From the NCBI GenBank assembly GCA_949282265.1, contig CASDOZ010000004.1, positions 62,001-126,000 on the forward strand: a stretch of 64,000 bases of DNA, written 5' to 3'. The stretch comes from an uncultured Bacteroidales bacterium (GTDB taxonomy: Bacteria; Bacteroidota; Bacteroidia; Bacteroidales; Paludibacteraceae). Shown here piece after piece: positions 9,100-17,721 of the stretch (its first letter is position 1; each line of letters opens with the position of its first letter). A model generated the notes under the pieces. The model was not told where the DNA came from. It made no database searches and saw only the letters and a list, made by a program, of their open reading frames with translations. The position numbers and the translations under genes are program-made.

Positions 9100-9125
9100 G
9101 TGGTTATTCCGTTGAAATTTCGCCG

Positions 9126-9133
9126 CAAAGGTA
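9126..9133 (-). promoter_or_regulatory. -7 element (TACCTTTG) of the hisG operon promoter
   Basis: Minus-strand TACCTTTG lies 27 bases upstream of the hisG ATG. No TTTG is found at the usual -33 distance. Confidence 0.55.
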
Positions 9134-9320
9134 AGATTTTTTTTCGTTAGTCGGGCAGGTGGTGATAACAAAAAAGTGCTGTATAACAAGTTTCTGAGAG
9201 TATTTTGTTTTGGAATATCGCTCGAAGTAATGTAGTAGGAATCAGATGCGAGAAATGAATATAACTTGTATTTTATTGATTATTAGTAATTTGTAATATT
9301 AAGTCCATTTCGTTTGGCAT

Positions 9321-9354
9321 AAAAAAACTGCCTGGATCAAATACCAGGCAGTTT
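9321..9354 (-). terminator. Intrinsic terminator of the small acidic lipoprotein gene
   Basis: Stem AAACTGCCTGG (9325-9335) with CCAGGCAGTTT (9344-9354), followed on the minus strand by a T-run from 9327 to 9321. Confidence 0.9.
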
Positions 9355-9377
9355 CTTATTCCTAAAAAATGTTGTTT

Positions 9378-9581
9378 TTATTCTGCAACGGTAGCTTCAG
9401 CAACTGTAACCGTATCGGCAGCAACAGAATCAGTAGCAACAGAATCAGCAACAACAGCTTCTTCTACAACAACTTCTTCTACAACAGCAGGTGCTTCCTC
9501 AGCAGCTTCGTTGGTGTTGGCTTTTTGGCCACATGCGGCAAATGCGAAAGCAACGGCAGCAAACAAAAATACTTTTTTCAT
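9378..9581 (-). CDS. Small low-complexity acidic lipoprotein
   Basis: A 67-residue protein. Residues 1-17 form a lipoprotein signal (AVAFAFAACG, Cys17 expected to be lipidated). The rest is almost only Ala, Val, Glu, Asp, Thr and Ser in short imperfect repeats (VVEE, VADSVATDSVAADTVTVAEATVAE). No folded domain is likely; it could be a surface or periplasmic acidic tether. It has its own -7 promoter element and a strong terminator, so it is a complete stand-alone gene despite its size. The function is not recognised. Confidence 0.75.
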   Translation of the reverse strand: MKKVFLFAAVAFAFAACGQKANTNEAAEEAPAVVEEVVVEEAVVADSVATDSVAADTVTVAEATVAE

Positions 9582-9630
9582 CGTCGTTTTAAATTTTAAA
9601 AATTGAACAATAAGGTTTTAAAAAACGCCG

Positions 9631-9638
9631 CAAAGTTA
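9631..9638 (-). promoter_or_regulatory. -7 element (TAACTTTG) upstream of the small lipoprotein gene
   Basis: Minus-strand TAACTTTG lies 49 bases upstream of the start. A TTTG (9663-9666) stands 24 bases away, longer than the 19-21 seen elsewhere in this window. Confidence 0.5.
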
Positions 9639-9725
9639 CAGTTTTTTTTCTTATGTTGTTATCAAAGCGTAATTTTTTTCTAAAAAATAATTTGAGAGTA
9701 TTATCTGTTTCTGTTTATCAGTAGG

Positions 9726-11513
9726 TTAATCTTTGAAACCAGTAGTGTAAAGATAGCGTTTTATGCTTTTCTTTGGCGTTTTTTCAAACTCATGCGGATA
9801 TAATTTTATTTTTGATATGTTTTCGTAAGCAGCCACCATGCTATTCAATGTTTTACGGTTTTCTTCCATCATTTCCTGTAATTGCGCTTGGTTGAGGTGT
9901 TCCGCATCTACAGCTTCATAGTCAGGGCATACGAGTGCAATCAGTTTTCCTTCATGTTGCATGACCAAACTTTCCATAACGTATGGTAGGTTATTTAAAC
10001 GCGCTTCGATTTCTTCCGGATAAATATTTTGTCCGTTTGCACCCAGAATCATGGTTTTATTACGACCACGGATAAAAATGTTTTTGTTTTCATCGATCGT
10101 GCCCAAGTCACCAGTGCGCAACCAGCCATCTTCTGTAAATATGGCTTTGGTCGCATCCGGGTTTTTGTAATATCCAGACATGATGTTTTCACCACGTACC
10201 AAAATTTCTCCTATACCGTCAGCATCGGGCGAATCAATTTTTGCTTCCATGTTGAACAACACTTGTCCTGCAGAGAAAGGAATAAATTTTTGCCATGGAG
10301 CGTATGAAATCAATGGTGCACATTCTGTCATGCCGTAACCAACCGTGAACGGGAATTTGATTTTATGGAAAAAATCTTCAACTTCCGCATTCAAGGGCGC
10401 GCCGCCGACAACAACTTCGACAAATTCACCTCCAAAGGCATCGATAAGTTTTTTGCGAATTTGGTTTAGAATCTGTTGATCAAGGAATGGGATACTTAAA
10501 ACCCACCGCATGGATGGCTTAGCCAATAATGGCAAGATTTGTTTTTTGTATATTTTTTCAATAATCAATGGCACACAAAATATGACGTGCGGACGAATTT
10601 CTGCAAAAGCTTTCAGCAAAATTTTGGCGGATGGTGTTTTGCCGATAAAATGGGTGTGTCCCCCAGCGCAGACGGAGGTTAGAAAATCGAAAGCGCAACC
10701 GTATGCATGTGCCAGAGGTAAAAAAGCAACAACTCGGTCGCCACGGCCGATCAAGTGTGTTGTGAATCCGAATGTAATATTGCCGGCAAGTGCGTTACCA
10801 CTTGTCATGACACCTTTGCTAAAGCCGGTTGTACCGGATGTGTAATTGATAGAAACGATTTCTGAGTTTGGCTTGTCTATATATCGGACACAGTCGCGAT
10901 GGAAACCGTCAGTATATTTTTCGGCAAATATTTTCTCAATATTCGGGCGGGAAATTTGCTCTAATGTAAATTGTGGTTCTTCGGCTATCAAATTTTCCAA
11001 TGCGGAGGGTTCGTTCTCGCTTGTCACTTTTTCAGCAACTTCTTCTGCAATTTCTTCAGCCAGTTCATCGTTTTTTAGCGCTTGTTTTTTATGTATAATG
11101 GTGATTGGCTTGCAAGTTGAAATAGAGAAGACGGCTTGAACTGTATTCAGACGTTCTTCTTCCAGATTTTCCCAGATATTGTCGCTGACAAATAAAAGTT
11201 TGGCTTCCGAGTGATTGACAATATGATGGATGTCGTTGGCGTTGAAGTCTTGCAATATAGGGACAATGATTGCGCCGTAAGTTACGGTTGCAATATAGGT
11301 GATTGCCCAATTGGCATTGTTACGGCCAACCAACGCGATTTTGTCGTTTGTCTGTATGCCGCATTGTTGGAACAAAATGTGTAACTTTTCTACATTTTCT
11401 GCAACTTGTGCATATGTGAAAGTGAGGTTTTCGCCATAATTTGTAAATGCAGGAAGTTCCCAGTTGGAACGGAAAGAATCTTCAAAAAGTCGGATGAAAT
11501 TTTCTTTAACCAT
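9726..11513 (-). CDS. AMP-forming long-chain acyl-CoA synthetase
   Basis: A 595-residue member of the ANL superfamily that activates fatty acids through acyl-AMP to acyl-CoA. Its motifs are INYTSGTTGFSKGVM (P-loop-like A3), VGYGMTECAP (A5) and DGWLRTGDLG (A7), and it ends KKSIKRYLY, holding the C-terminal lysine. An acidic insert of about 30 residues (AEEIAEEVAEKV...) lies near residues 165-200, before the ATP loop; it looks disordered and is not part of the core fold. Start 11513 is chosen because a consensus promoter lies just upstream and the longer frame would start inside a terminator hairpin. It is monocistronic. Confidence 0.87.
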   Translation of the reverse strand: MVKENFIRLFEDSFRSNWELPAFTNYGENLTFTYAQVAENVEKLHILFQQCGIQTNDKIALVGRNNANWAITYIATVTYGAIIVPILQDFNANDIHHIVNHSEAKLLFVSDNIWENLEEERLNTVQAVFSISTCKPITIIHKKQALKNDELAEEIAEEVAEKVTSENEPSALENLIAEEPQFTLEQISRPNIEKIFAEKYTDGFHRDCVRYIDKPNSEIVSINYTSGTTGFSKGVMTSGNALAGNITFGFTTHLIGRGDRVVAFLPLAHAYGCAFDFLTSVCAGGHTHFIGKTPSAKILLKAFAEIRPHVIFCVPLIIEKIYKKQILPLLAKPSMRWVLSIPFLDQQILNQIRKKLIDAFGGEFVEVVVGGAPLNAEVEDFFHKIKFPFTVGYGMTECAPLISYAPWQKFIPFSAGQVLFNMEAKIDSPDADGIGEILVRGENIMSGYYKNPDATKAIFTEDGWLRTGDLGTIDENKNIFIRGRNKTMILGANGQNIYPEEIEARLNNLPYVMESLVMQHEGKLIALVCPDYEAVDAEHLNQAQLQEMMEENRKTLNSMVAAYENISKIKLYPHEFEKTPKKSIKRYLYTTGFKD

Positions 11514-11560
11514 GATAATATTGTTATCAAAGAGGTTAGCCCTCTTTGGGTTTTCGGGCG

Positions 11561-11591
11561 CAAAGGTACGAAAAAACATGCACACTTCAAA
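11561..11591 (-). promoter_or_regulatory. Promoter of the acyl-CoA synthetase gene (TTTG-N19-TACCTTTG)
   Basis: The minus-strand -33 TTTG is at 11588-11591 and the -7 TACCTTTG at 11561-11568, 19 bases apart. The -33 box falls in the loop of the preceding terminator hairpin. Confidence 0.8.
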
Positions 11592-11610
11592 AAAAAGTGT
11601 GCATGTTTTT
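11571..11610 (-). terminator. Intrinsic terminator after the 126-residue membrane protein gene
   Basis: Stem AAGTGTGCATGTTTTT (11595-11610) with its complement at 11571-11587. On the minus strand it ends in a T-run, directly after the gene that stops at 11621. Confidence 0.88.
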
Positions 11611-11620
11611 GTCGTGTTGG

Positions 11621-12001
11621 CTATTCCTTTACACTGATAATTTTATCAACAACCAGTTTGCTGACGCCTCGCCAGGGTAAGATGCCGAGATATTCCTGAT
11701 AATGTAATTCCAGTGTTTTTCCGCTGCAACGCATGAGTGAATCAGCAACGGCTGGGTCTTGTACGGAAAATTTGAATTCATACGATTGGACGGTAGTGTT
11801 AGATCTTTTGGAGTTGAACCCGCTTTGTATCATTTTGCCTTCGTATGTTTTGAATACATAGCCTTTATGGGCAAAATAGTTTAATTCACCAGCGGCAACA
11901 CCTTCGCTGAAAACAAAACAAAATTTGAAATAAAATGCAATAGCCAGGCACACTATAATGATTGCGCCGGTTATGCTTAGGATTTTTGTTGTACGTGTCA
12001 T
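11621..12001 (-). CDS. Conserved hypothetical membrane-anchored protein
   Basis: A 126-residue protein with one N-terminal membrane segment (about residues 9-28, SITGAIIIVCLAIAFYFKF) and a soluble part of about 95 residues with mixed beta character (FAHKGYVFKTYEGKMI, ELHYQEYLGILPWRG). It shows no catalytic motif. Proteins of this kind are common in Bacteroidales, but I cannot name a function. It starts 24 bases after lutA stops, so the two are probably one transcript ending at the hairpin at 11571-11610. Confidence 0.65.
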   Translation of the reverse strand: MTRTTKILSITGAIIIVCLAIAFYFKFCFVFSEGVAAGELNYFAHKGYVFKTYEGKMIQSGFNSKRSNTTVQSYEFKFSVQDPAVADSLMRCSGKTLELHYQEYLGILPWRGVSKLVVDKIISVKE

Positions 12002-12025
12002 GTTTTTAATTGGGATATATAATTG

Positions 12026-12745
12026 TTAGAATGATGCGAGTATATCTGCTATGTGGATGGCTTTTATGGGCAAATTTTGTTTGGTGCAATAGCCGTTGAT
12101 GTTCATCATGCACGAGGCTTCGGTGGTAACGATATATTCTGCTCCTGTTTCCAGTGCGGAACGTACTTTCTTTTCCACCATGGCCGTGGAAATGTCCGTG
12201 AATTTGACGGAGAATGTTCCACCGAACCCGCAACAGCTTTCACATTCTTCCATTTCTACCAATTCCAGGTCTTTTACGTTGGAGAGTAGGGCGCGCGGTT
12301 CTTTTTTGATGCCGTATTCGCGGAGGGCGGAACAGGAATCGTGATAAGTTACCTTATGGGGAAATGTGGCATCGAAATCCGTAACGTGCATTTGGTTTAC
12401 GAGAAAGTCTGTCAGCTCAAACAGGTTGGCTTTCATGTTTTTGAAACGTTCCTGATATGCGGGATTCGTGGAAAGCACTTGTTCGTAATGCAGTTTCATG
12501 AAGCCTGTACATGAACCGGAAGGTGATACGATTGGCATCTGCTCTGAAAAATCGTTGATGAATTTTTTTGCGAGTTGTGCTGTTTCGTCCATGTATCCGC
12601 TGTTGAATGCGGGTTGACCGCAACATGTTTGTTCAGGGTTGTAATGAATGTTGCATCCGGCTTTTTCCAGCACTTTCCAGACATTCTTGCCAGTTTCAGG
12701 GTAAAGCTGGTCTATGTAGCAGGGAATAAATAGTTGTATGTCCAT
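12026..12745 (-). CDS. lutA: (Fe-S)-binding protein of the LutA/YkgE/LldE family
   Basis: A 239-residue protein with two cysteine-rich CCG domains: EQTCCGQPAFNSGYMD near residue 40 and CESCCGFGGTFSVKF near residue 170, as in the LutA subunit of lactate utilisation complexes and the C-terminal half of GlcF. It should accept electrons during oxidation of a 2-hydroxy acid. Start 12745 (MDIQLFIPCYIDQLYP) gives the standard LutA N-terminus; the longer frame adds a lysine-rich stretch with no homology signal. Its usual partners lutB and lutC are not next to it, so it may act with proteins encoded elsewhere. The symbol reflects family membership, not proven lactate use. Confidence 0.8.
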   Translation of the reverse strand: MDIQLFIPCYIDQLYPETGKNVWKVLEKAGCNIHYNPEQTCCGQPAFNSGYMDETAQLAKKFINDFSEQMPIVSPSGSCTGFMKLHYEQVLSTNPAYQERFKNMKANLFELTDFLVNQMHVTDFDATFPHKVTYHDSCSALREYGIKKEPRALLSNVKDLELVEMEECESCCGFGGTFSVKFTDISTAMVEKKVRSALETGAEYIVTTEASCMMNINGYCTKQNLPIKAIHIADILASF

Positions 12746-12768
12746 AAAATATGTCATAAAAATATGGG

Positions 12769-12776
12769 CAAATGTA
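12769..12776 (-). promoter_or_regulatory. -7 element (TACATTTG) of the lutA promoter
   Basis: Minus-strand TACATTTG lies 24 bases upstream of the lutA start; no clear -33 box. Confidence 0.5.
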
Positions 12777-12920
12777 CACAAATTTTGATGCATGATGTTG
12801 TTTTGGTGCCACTTTTTTTTGAAAAAAAACTTTTTGCTTGGGTTGTTTTTCTTGTTTTGCATTGTTCCTTGGTTTTGTATCGGCTTTTTGTTGGCAAACA
12901 GTGTTTTTTTTGCAAATAGA

Positions 12921-12952
12921 TTTGGTTTATAAAATAAACTTGTTTATATTTG
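12921..12952 (+). promoter_or_regulatory. Promoter of the DUF2141 gene set (TTTG-N20-TATATTTG)
   Basis: -33 TTTG at 12921-12924 and -7 TATATTTG at 12945-12952, 20 bases apart, giving a leader of about 90 bases. Confidence 0.8.
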
Positions 12953-13046
12953 CACCAAAATCAGTTGGAGTAAGGATTTGTGCACGGCCTTGCTTTATCT
13001 GGTCCGATCCGATTTCTTTTATTTATCAACTCTAATTATTAAACTT

Positions 13047-13442
13047 ATGAAATCAATTCGTTTTTTATTCGTGTCGGCGTTTTTTTTGATTGCGCCAACT
13101 TCTTTATTTGCTCAAAATGGCGGGCCGGTTATAATCAGAATCTCCAATGTTCCCGCTGATCAGGGAAAAGTGTTGCTAGCAACAGGAGATGGCAAGTATT
13201 ATGGTATGGCAGATGCAACATCAACTACGGTAGATATCAAATTGGATAATATTCCCGATGGGAAATATACGGTTTATGTTTTCCACGATGCCAATGGTAA
13301 TTATACAATAGACAAAGAGGGTGAGGTACCGATCGAATATTGCGCAACAGGGCATATTGATGTAAATGAGAATGACCGGTTTTTCGTAATAACTCTTGTT
13401 GATGTGAAGGAAAAGGTAAATGAAAAGCATGGAAACGGGTAA
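13047..13442 (+). CDS. Secreted DUF2141 family protein
   Basis: A 131-residue protein with a signal peptide (cleavage after SLFAQ, about residue 23) and one DUF2141 beta-sandwich domain. The block IPDGKYTVYVFHDANGNYTID is diagnostic: the acidic HDANGNYTID loop resembles a calcium-binding turn. It is periplasmic or surface-exposed, with unknown function. Start 13047 is chosen because it begins the signal peptide; the longer frame begins within 26 bases of the -7 box. The next gene overlaps its end by 23 bases, so the two are translationally coupled. Confidence 0.8.
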   Translation: MKSIRFLFVSAFFLIAPTSLFAQNGGPVIIRISNVPADQGKVLLATGDGKYYGMADATSTTVDIKLDNIPDGKYTVYVFHDANGNYTIDKEGEVPIEYCATGHIDVNENDRFFVITLVDVKEKVNEKHGNG

Positions 13443-14049
13443 AAGTAAACAACGATATCGTGCGGCATTTTGTTTATTGGCGGGAATTTCTGCGTTTATG
13501 ACATTCTTTTTAGTCATTTGGCATGTCAATAACCCTCGTGGGTTTGTAAGTTCTATTGGTATAAATAAAACAGCTTTGGGGATTCCTTGTGCTTGGGTAA
13601 TGGCGATATGTGTGGCGCTTGGTTATATTACATACACGGCTCGTGTGATACCCTTTGTCAGGAAGCATATTTTCAAGTTTAATGGACTTTTCAAATACGT
13701 TGGTATTTATGCTGCATTCACAGGGAGTGTTGTGGAGGAATTGGTGTTTCGGAAAATGCTAATGGATTGTTTGGACACTAATGGCATAAGTGTGGTTTTG
13801 CAAATTTTGGTTTCCGGCCTTGCTTTTGGTTTGGTCCATTTGTCGTGGCTCTTGTTTGGCTGGGACAAACGTATGGGGTTGGATGCTGCTATATCAACAT
13901 TGGTTCTGGGGCTTTTGCTGGCTATGGTTTACATTGTCGCAGAACGTAACGTGTTGCCTGCTATTGTTTCACATTTTCTAATCGATCTATTTTTGGAGCC
14001 GTGGCTGATATTGAATGCTATTGGATCTACAAAAAAAACTATAAATTAA
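13420..14049 (+). CDS. CPBP (Abi/Rce1-like) intramembrane metalloprotease
   Basis: A 209-residue integral membrane protein with several hydrophobic helices. The CPBP signature is complete: VVEELVFRK (the EExxxR motif), then FGLVHLSW (conserved His) and IVSHFLID (final His). Those residues place it among the glutamic/metal-dependent intramembrane proteases that include Rce1 CAAX peptidases; bacterial members have varied roles such as peptide processing and bacteriocin immunity. It overlaps the DUF2141 gene by 23 bases and precedes another membrane protein. An ATG at 13429 is an equally good start. The substrate is unknown. Confidence 0.83.
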   Translation: MKSMETGKSKQRYRAAFCLLAGISAFMTFFLVIWHVNNPRGFVSSIGINKTALGIPCAWVMAICVALGYITYTARVIPFVRKHIFKFNGLFKYVGIYAAFTGSVVEELVFRKMLMDCLDTNGISVVLQILVSGLAFGLVHLSWLLFGWDKRMGLDAAISTLVLGLLLAMVYIVAERNVLPAIVSHFLIDLFLEPWLILNAIGSTKKTIN

Positions 14050-14062
14050 ATTTGAATAGTAT

Positions 14063-14689
14063 ATGAATGACAATTTATTTTCGGAGAAAGACAGTTTGGA
14101 ACTGATTTCCCAAATGTTAAGGCAAACAAAGCGGAATATGGAAGTTGGAAGTGGCAATATTTTCCTGTATTATGGTTATTCCGCGTTTATAATTTCTATT
14201 GTTGTGTTTGTCGTGGTTTATTTCACAGCAAACCAAGTGTGGGCAGCCTTGTGGTTCTTAATGTTTGTCCCGAATATTGTAATACAAATCAAGAACAGAA
14301 AAGAAAGGCCTCCTGTGGTGACTTATATGGACAAGGCCATAGCGAATACTTGGTCTGTCATAGGTGCAATGTTCATGTTGACAATAATTGCAATAATTGT
14401 TTTTGGCTTTTATATTGGTTTCTGTAATTTTGCACTGATGCTTCCATTGAGTTTGCTTTATGCAGGAATAGGAACCGCCATAACTGGTGTCATTATGAAT
14501 GTAAAAGTACTGATTTATGCTCCTTTGATGGCTTTCTTTGTAGGAATTTACATGTTGGCAGTGCTTGTTTCGACTAATGAAGCCACTGTGTTTTGGCATT
14601 TGTATTTTGGACTCGCATTTATATTCATGATGATTATCCCGGGACACGTTATTAACAGAATATCTAAACAACAATGCTTAAAGAATTAA
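14063..14689 (+). CDS. Multi-pass membrane protein, unknown function
   Basis: A 208-residue protein with a short cytoplasmic N-terminus (about 30 charged residues, including SLELISQMLRQTKRNMEVG) and about six hydrophobic helices with small loops. It carries no transporter or enzyme motif I recognise. It lies 13 bases after the CPBP protease gene, and its end overlaps the start of a winged-helix regulator by 16 bases. Membrane protein plus small regulator pairs of this layout occur in Bacteroidota, where the regulator presumably controls the same operon; that is inference here. Confidence 0.7.
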   Translation: MNDNLFSEKDSLELISQMLRQTKRNMEVGSGNIFLYYGYSAFIISIVVFVVVYFTANQVWAALWFLMFVPNIVIQIKNRKERPPVVTYMDKAIANTWSVIGAMFMLTIIAIIVFGFYIGFCNFALMLPLSLLYAGIGTAITGVIMNVKVLIYAPLMAFFVGIYMLAVLVSTNEATVFWHLYFGLAFIFMMIIPGHVINRISKQQCLKN

Positions 14690-14961
14690 ATCCTCTTATT
14701 CATTCCCAATTAAGGCTGTCGATAATGACTCTGTTGCTTTCTGTGGATGAAGCGGACTTTAATTATTTGAAAGAACAGACTAATGCTACGTCTGGTAACC
14801 TCAGTGTCCAGCTTGACAAGCTGAATGAGGCGGGTTATATCACAATCGAAAAATCGTTTGTGGGCAAAAAGCCACGTACAGCCTGCCGCATTACGCAAGC
14901 TGGACAGAATGCCATGGCGGAATATGTAGAAACGCTGAAAACCTATTTTAAAGGGTTGTGA
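14674..14961 (+). CDS. Winged-helix DNA-binding transcriptional regulator (HTH_34/MarR-like)
   Basis: A 95-residue single-domain regulator. The helix-turn-helix is in DFNYLKEQTNATSGNLSVQLDKL (about residues 28-50), followed by the wing AGYITIEKSFVGKKPRTACRIT and a C-terminal helix ending YFKGL, probably for dimerisation. This is the compact type related to ArsR/MarR and labelled HTH_34. No metal-binding cysteines are present, so metal sensing is unlikely. It is the last gene of the set starting at 13047 and is probably its local regulator; no operator was identified. Confidence 0.82.
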   Translation: MLKELNPLIHSQLRLSIMTLLLSVDEADFNYLKEQTNATSGNLSVQLDKLNEAGYITIEKSFVGKKPRTACRITQAGQNAMAEYVETLKTYFKGL

Positions 14962-14976
14962 AAATCTTGCGGTTTT

Positions 14977-15009
14977 GCCGGACTGCTGTTAATGGCAATC
15001 CGGCTCATT
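14977..15009 (+). terminator. Probable intrinsic terminator after the winged-helix gene
   Basis: Stem GCCGGA (14977-14982) with TCCGGC (14999-15004) plus an inner GC pair, followed by a short T-rich tract. It is weak compared with others in the window. Confidence 0.5.
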
Positions 15010-15194
15010 TTCTTTCGATTTGCAATTTTTGTATCATTTTCGCTTTAATAACCCAATAATTTTTGCGTAATTTGCACAAAATTTTAGTGTAAAAATAGCT
15101 ACCTGATAGTCAGTCGTATAGTGCCTGCCAGAAATCATGGTGCTCATTGTGTGATTGCGTCGCTATGGTTTACAGCCTAAATAATTAAAAGATT

Positions 15195-17492
15195 ATGATG
15201 AAAATAACGAAAGAAGATGCGCTTCTGTATCATTCGGAAGGCAAACCGGGTAAGATTGAGGTCGTTCCGACCAAGCCTTACAGTTCCCAACGTGATTTGT
15301 CGTTGGCCTATTCGCCAGGTGTGGCGGAACCTTGTTTGGAAATAGAAAAAAATCCGCAAGATGCTTATAAATATACGGATAAAGGCAATCTGGTGGCGGT
15401 GATTTCAAACGGTACTGCTGTTTTGGGCTTGGGTGATATTGGTGCCATTGCCGGAAAACCCGTGATGGAAGGGAAAGGGTTGCTTTTTAAAATATATGCA
15501 GGTATCGATGTTTTTGATATTGAGGTCAACGAGAAAGACCCTGAGAAATTCATTCAGGCTGTTAAAGCCATTGCGCCGACTTTTGGCGGTATCAACCTGG
15601 AAGATATCAAAGCGCCGGAATGTTTTGAAATCGAGCGTCGTTTGAAGGAAGAACTCGATATTCCTGTAATGCACGATGACCAGCATGGTACGGCTATTAT
15701 TTCCAGCGCCGGTTTGCTCAATGCGCTCGAAGTTGCGGGCAAAAAAATAGAAGATGTGCGTATCGTTGTGAACGGTGCGGGGGCTTCTGCTGTTTCTTGC
15801 ACGAAACTGTATGTGGCGCTTGGAGCGCGTCTGGAAAATATCGTTATGCTTGACAGTAAAGGGGTTATCTCCAAAAATCGTACTGACTTGAACGAACAAA
15901 AACGTTATTTTGCAACCGACCGCACGGACATTCATACGTTGGAAGAAGCCATCAAGGGAGCGGATGTATTCCTTGGATTGTCGCGTGGCAATGTCCTGAC
16001 ACAGGACATGGTGCGCAGCATGGCGCCATCGCCCATCGTATTTGCGCTTGCGAATCCGGTTCCTGAAATATCCTATGAAGACGCGGTAGCTTCGCGTCCT
16101 GATGTATTGATTTCTACCGGCCGTTCCGACTATCCGAACCAGATTAACAATGTTATCGGTTTCCCGTATATTTTCCGTGGCGCTTTGGATACACATGCCA
16201 CCGCCATTAACGAGGAAATGAAACTGGCCGCTGTGCGCGCTATCGCCGAGTTGGCCAAACAGCCTGTGCCGGATGTGGTTAACGAAGCATATCACGTGAA
16301 CAATCTTACTTTCGGCCCATCCTATTTCATTCCGAAGCCGGTTGATCCACGTTTGATTACGGAAGTTTCCATGGCTGTGGCCAAAGCCGCGATGGAATCG
16401 GGAGTGGCGCGTAAGCAGATTGATGATTGGGATGATTACCGTTTGCATTTGAAAGAGCTGATGGGTTATGAATCGCAATTGACACGTCAGTTATTGGAAA
16501 CGGCCCGTCGAAATCCGCAGCGTGTGGTGTTCGCCGAAAGTATTCACCCGAATATGCTGAAAGCTGCTGTGGAGGCCAAAGCGGAAGGAATTTGCCATCC
16601 TATCTTGTTGGGAAATGATGAACGCATCAAGAAATTGGCCGATGAATTGGAGTTGAACCTTGAAGGCATTGAAATCATTAATTTGCGACATGACAATGAA
16701 GCGGAACGCCGTGAACGTTATGCCCGTATATTGGTTGATAGCAAAGCGCGCGAAGGTTACACTTTCGAGGAAGCCAACGATAAAATGTTCGAACGCAACT
16801 ATTTTGGCATGATGATGGTGAAAACCGGCGAGGCAGATGCGTTTATCACCGGTATTTATACGAAGTATTCCAATACGATAAAGGTTGCCAAAGAAGTCAT
16901 AGGCATTCGTCCGGAATACAAGCATTTTGGAACGATGCATATTCTTAATTCCAAGAAAGGAACTTTCTTCTTGGCCGATACACTTATCAACCGTCATCCT
17001 GATACGGAGACTTTAATTGATATAGCACGTCTTTCCGAGCAGACGGTTCGCTTTTTCAACCATGAGCCGGTAATGGCCATGTTGTCGTATTCCAATTTTG
17101 GAACGGATACGGCAGGCAGCCCGGTCAATGTGCATAAAGCGGTGGAATATATGCAGGAAAATTATCCAAAACTGGCCATTGATGGTGAAATGCAGGTTAA
17201 GTTTGCCATTAACGACCAGTTGCGCGATGCAAAATATCCGTTTACACGTTTGTTCGGCAAGGAGGTCAACACGCTTGTGTTCCCGAACCTGAGTTCGGCC
17301 AATGCCGGTTACCAGCTTTTGCAAGCAATGAACCACGATGACATGGAAATTATCGGCCCGATTCAGATGGGCTTGAACAAACCTATCCACTTCACGGATT
17401 TTGAAAGTTCTGTACGTGATATTGTCAATATAACGGCGGTAGCTGTGTTGGATGCCATTGTGGAGAAACAAAAACAAATTGAGCAGCAGTAA
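15195..17492 (+). CDS. maeB: NADP-dependent malic enzyme fused to a phosphotransacetylase-like domain
   Basis: A 765-residue MaeB-type protein. Residues 1 to about 420 are the malic enzyme (YSPGVAEPC, the MHDDQHGTA metal/substrate motif, the [16 protein letters not shown] site), making pyruvate and CO2 from malate. The C-terminal part of about 335 residues resembles phosphate acetyltransferase and in MaeB proteins acts in regulation by acetyl-CoA rather than catalysis. Length and domain order are normal. Two adjacent ATGs (15195, 15198) are equally likely starts. The 233-base gap upstream has no clean promoter match, only the AT-rich tract near 15045-15080. A strong terminator follows, so it is monocistronic. 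Confidence 0.95.
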   Translation: MMKITKEDALLYHSEGKPGKIEVVPTKPYSSQRDLSLAYSPGVAEPCLEIEKNPQDAYKYTDKGNLVAVISNGTAVLGLGDIGAIAGKPVMEGKGLLFKIYAGIDVFDIEVNEKDPEKFIQAVKAIAPTFGGINLEDIKAPECFEIERRLKEELDIPVMHDDQHGTAIISSAGLLNALEVAGKKIEDVRIVVNGAGASAVSCTKLYVALGARLENIVMLDSKGVISKNRTDLNEQKRYFATDRTDIHTLEEAIKGADVFLGLSRGNVLTQDMVRSMAPSPIVFALANPVPEISYEDAVASRPDVLISTGRSDYPNQINNVIGFPYIFRGALDTHATAINEEMKLAAVRAIAELAKQPVPDVVNEAYHVNNLTFGPSYFIPKPVDPRLITEVSMAVAKAAMESGVARKQIDDWDDYRLHLKELMGYESQLTRQLLETARRNPQRVVFAESIHPNMLKAAVEAKAEGICHPILLGNDERIKKLADELELNLEGIEIINLRHDNEAERRERYARILVDSKAREGYTFEEANDKMFERNYFGMMMVKTGEADAFITGIYTKYSNTIKVAKEVIGIRPEYKHFGTMHILNSKKGTFFLADTLINRHPDTETLIDIARLSEQTVRFFNHEPVMAMLSYSNFGTDTAGSPVNVHKAVEYMQENYPKLAIDGEMQVKFAINDQLRDAKYPFTRLFGKEVNTLVFPNLSSANAGYQLLQAMNHDDMEIIGPIQMGLNKPIHFTDFESSVRDIVNITAVAVLDAIVEKQKQIEQQ

Positions 17493-17526
17493 GGCAGCAA
17501 AATTTTTGATAGAATGGAATAATGGG

Positions 17527-17558
17527 AAACGGCATGGCGTGAGCCTGCCGTTTTTTTT
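17527..17558 (+). terminator. Intrinsic terminator of maeB
   Basis: Stem AAACGGCA (17527-17534) with TGCCGTTT (17546-17553), an inner GGC/GCC pairing and a run of eight T. Confidence 0.93.
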
Positions 17559-17666
17559 ACATCCGGCTTACAGAAACGTTTTCAATTCGTATTCTTGTGT
17601 AATGGTCTGATATTGGATTGTTTGTCCAGTACTAGATGTAAAAATGAAATATGATGCATGTTCTTA

Positions 17667-17696
17667 TTGTTCAATGGCTGAAAAAAACTACCTTTG
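17667..17696 (+). promoter_or_regulatory. Promoter of the DUF2148 gene (TTG-N19-TACCTTTG)
   Basis: -33 TTG at 17667-17669 and -7 TACCTTTG at 17689-17696. The ATGs at 17644 and 17698 fall upstream of or at the expected transcription start, so translation should begin at 17722. Confidence 0.75.
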
Positions 17697-17721
17697 CATG
17701 ACAGAAAAACAAAGGGGAATT

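Noticed and set aside
9100-9125. Histidine leader peptide before hisG
   Set aside because: The expected 5' UTR is only about 20 bases, with no reading frame or terminator.
15040-15080. AT-rich TAATTTTTG and TAATTTG tracts upstream of maeB
   Set aside because: Each deviates by one base in length from TAnnTTTG, and no -33 box is present; a promoter is likely nearby but cannot be placed.
15405-16478. Long antisense reading frame under maeB
   Set aside because: It is the shadow of the high-quality maeB coding sequence; the predicted protein has no coherent family pattern.
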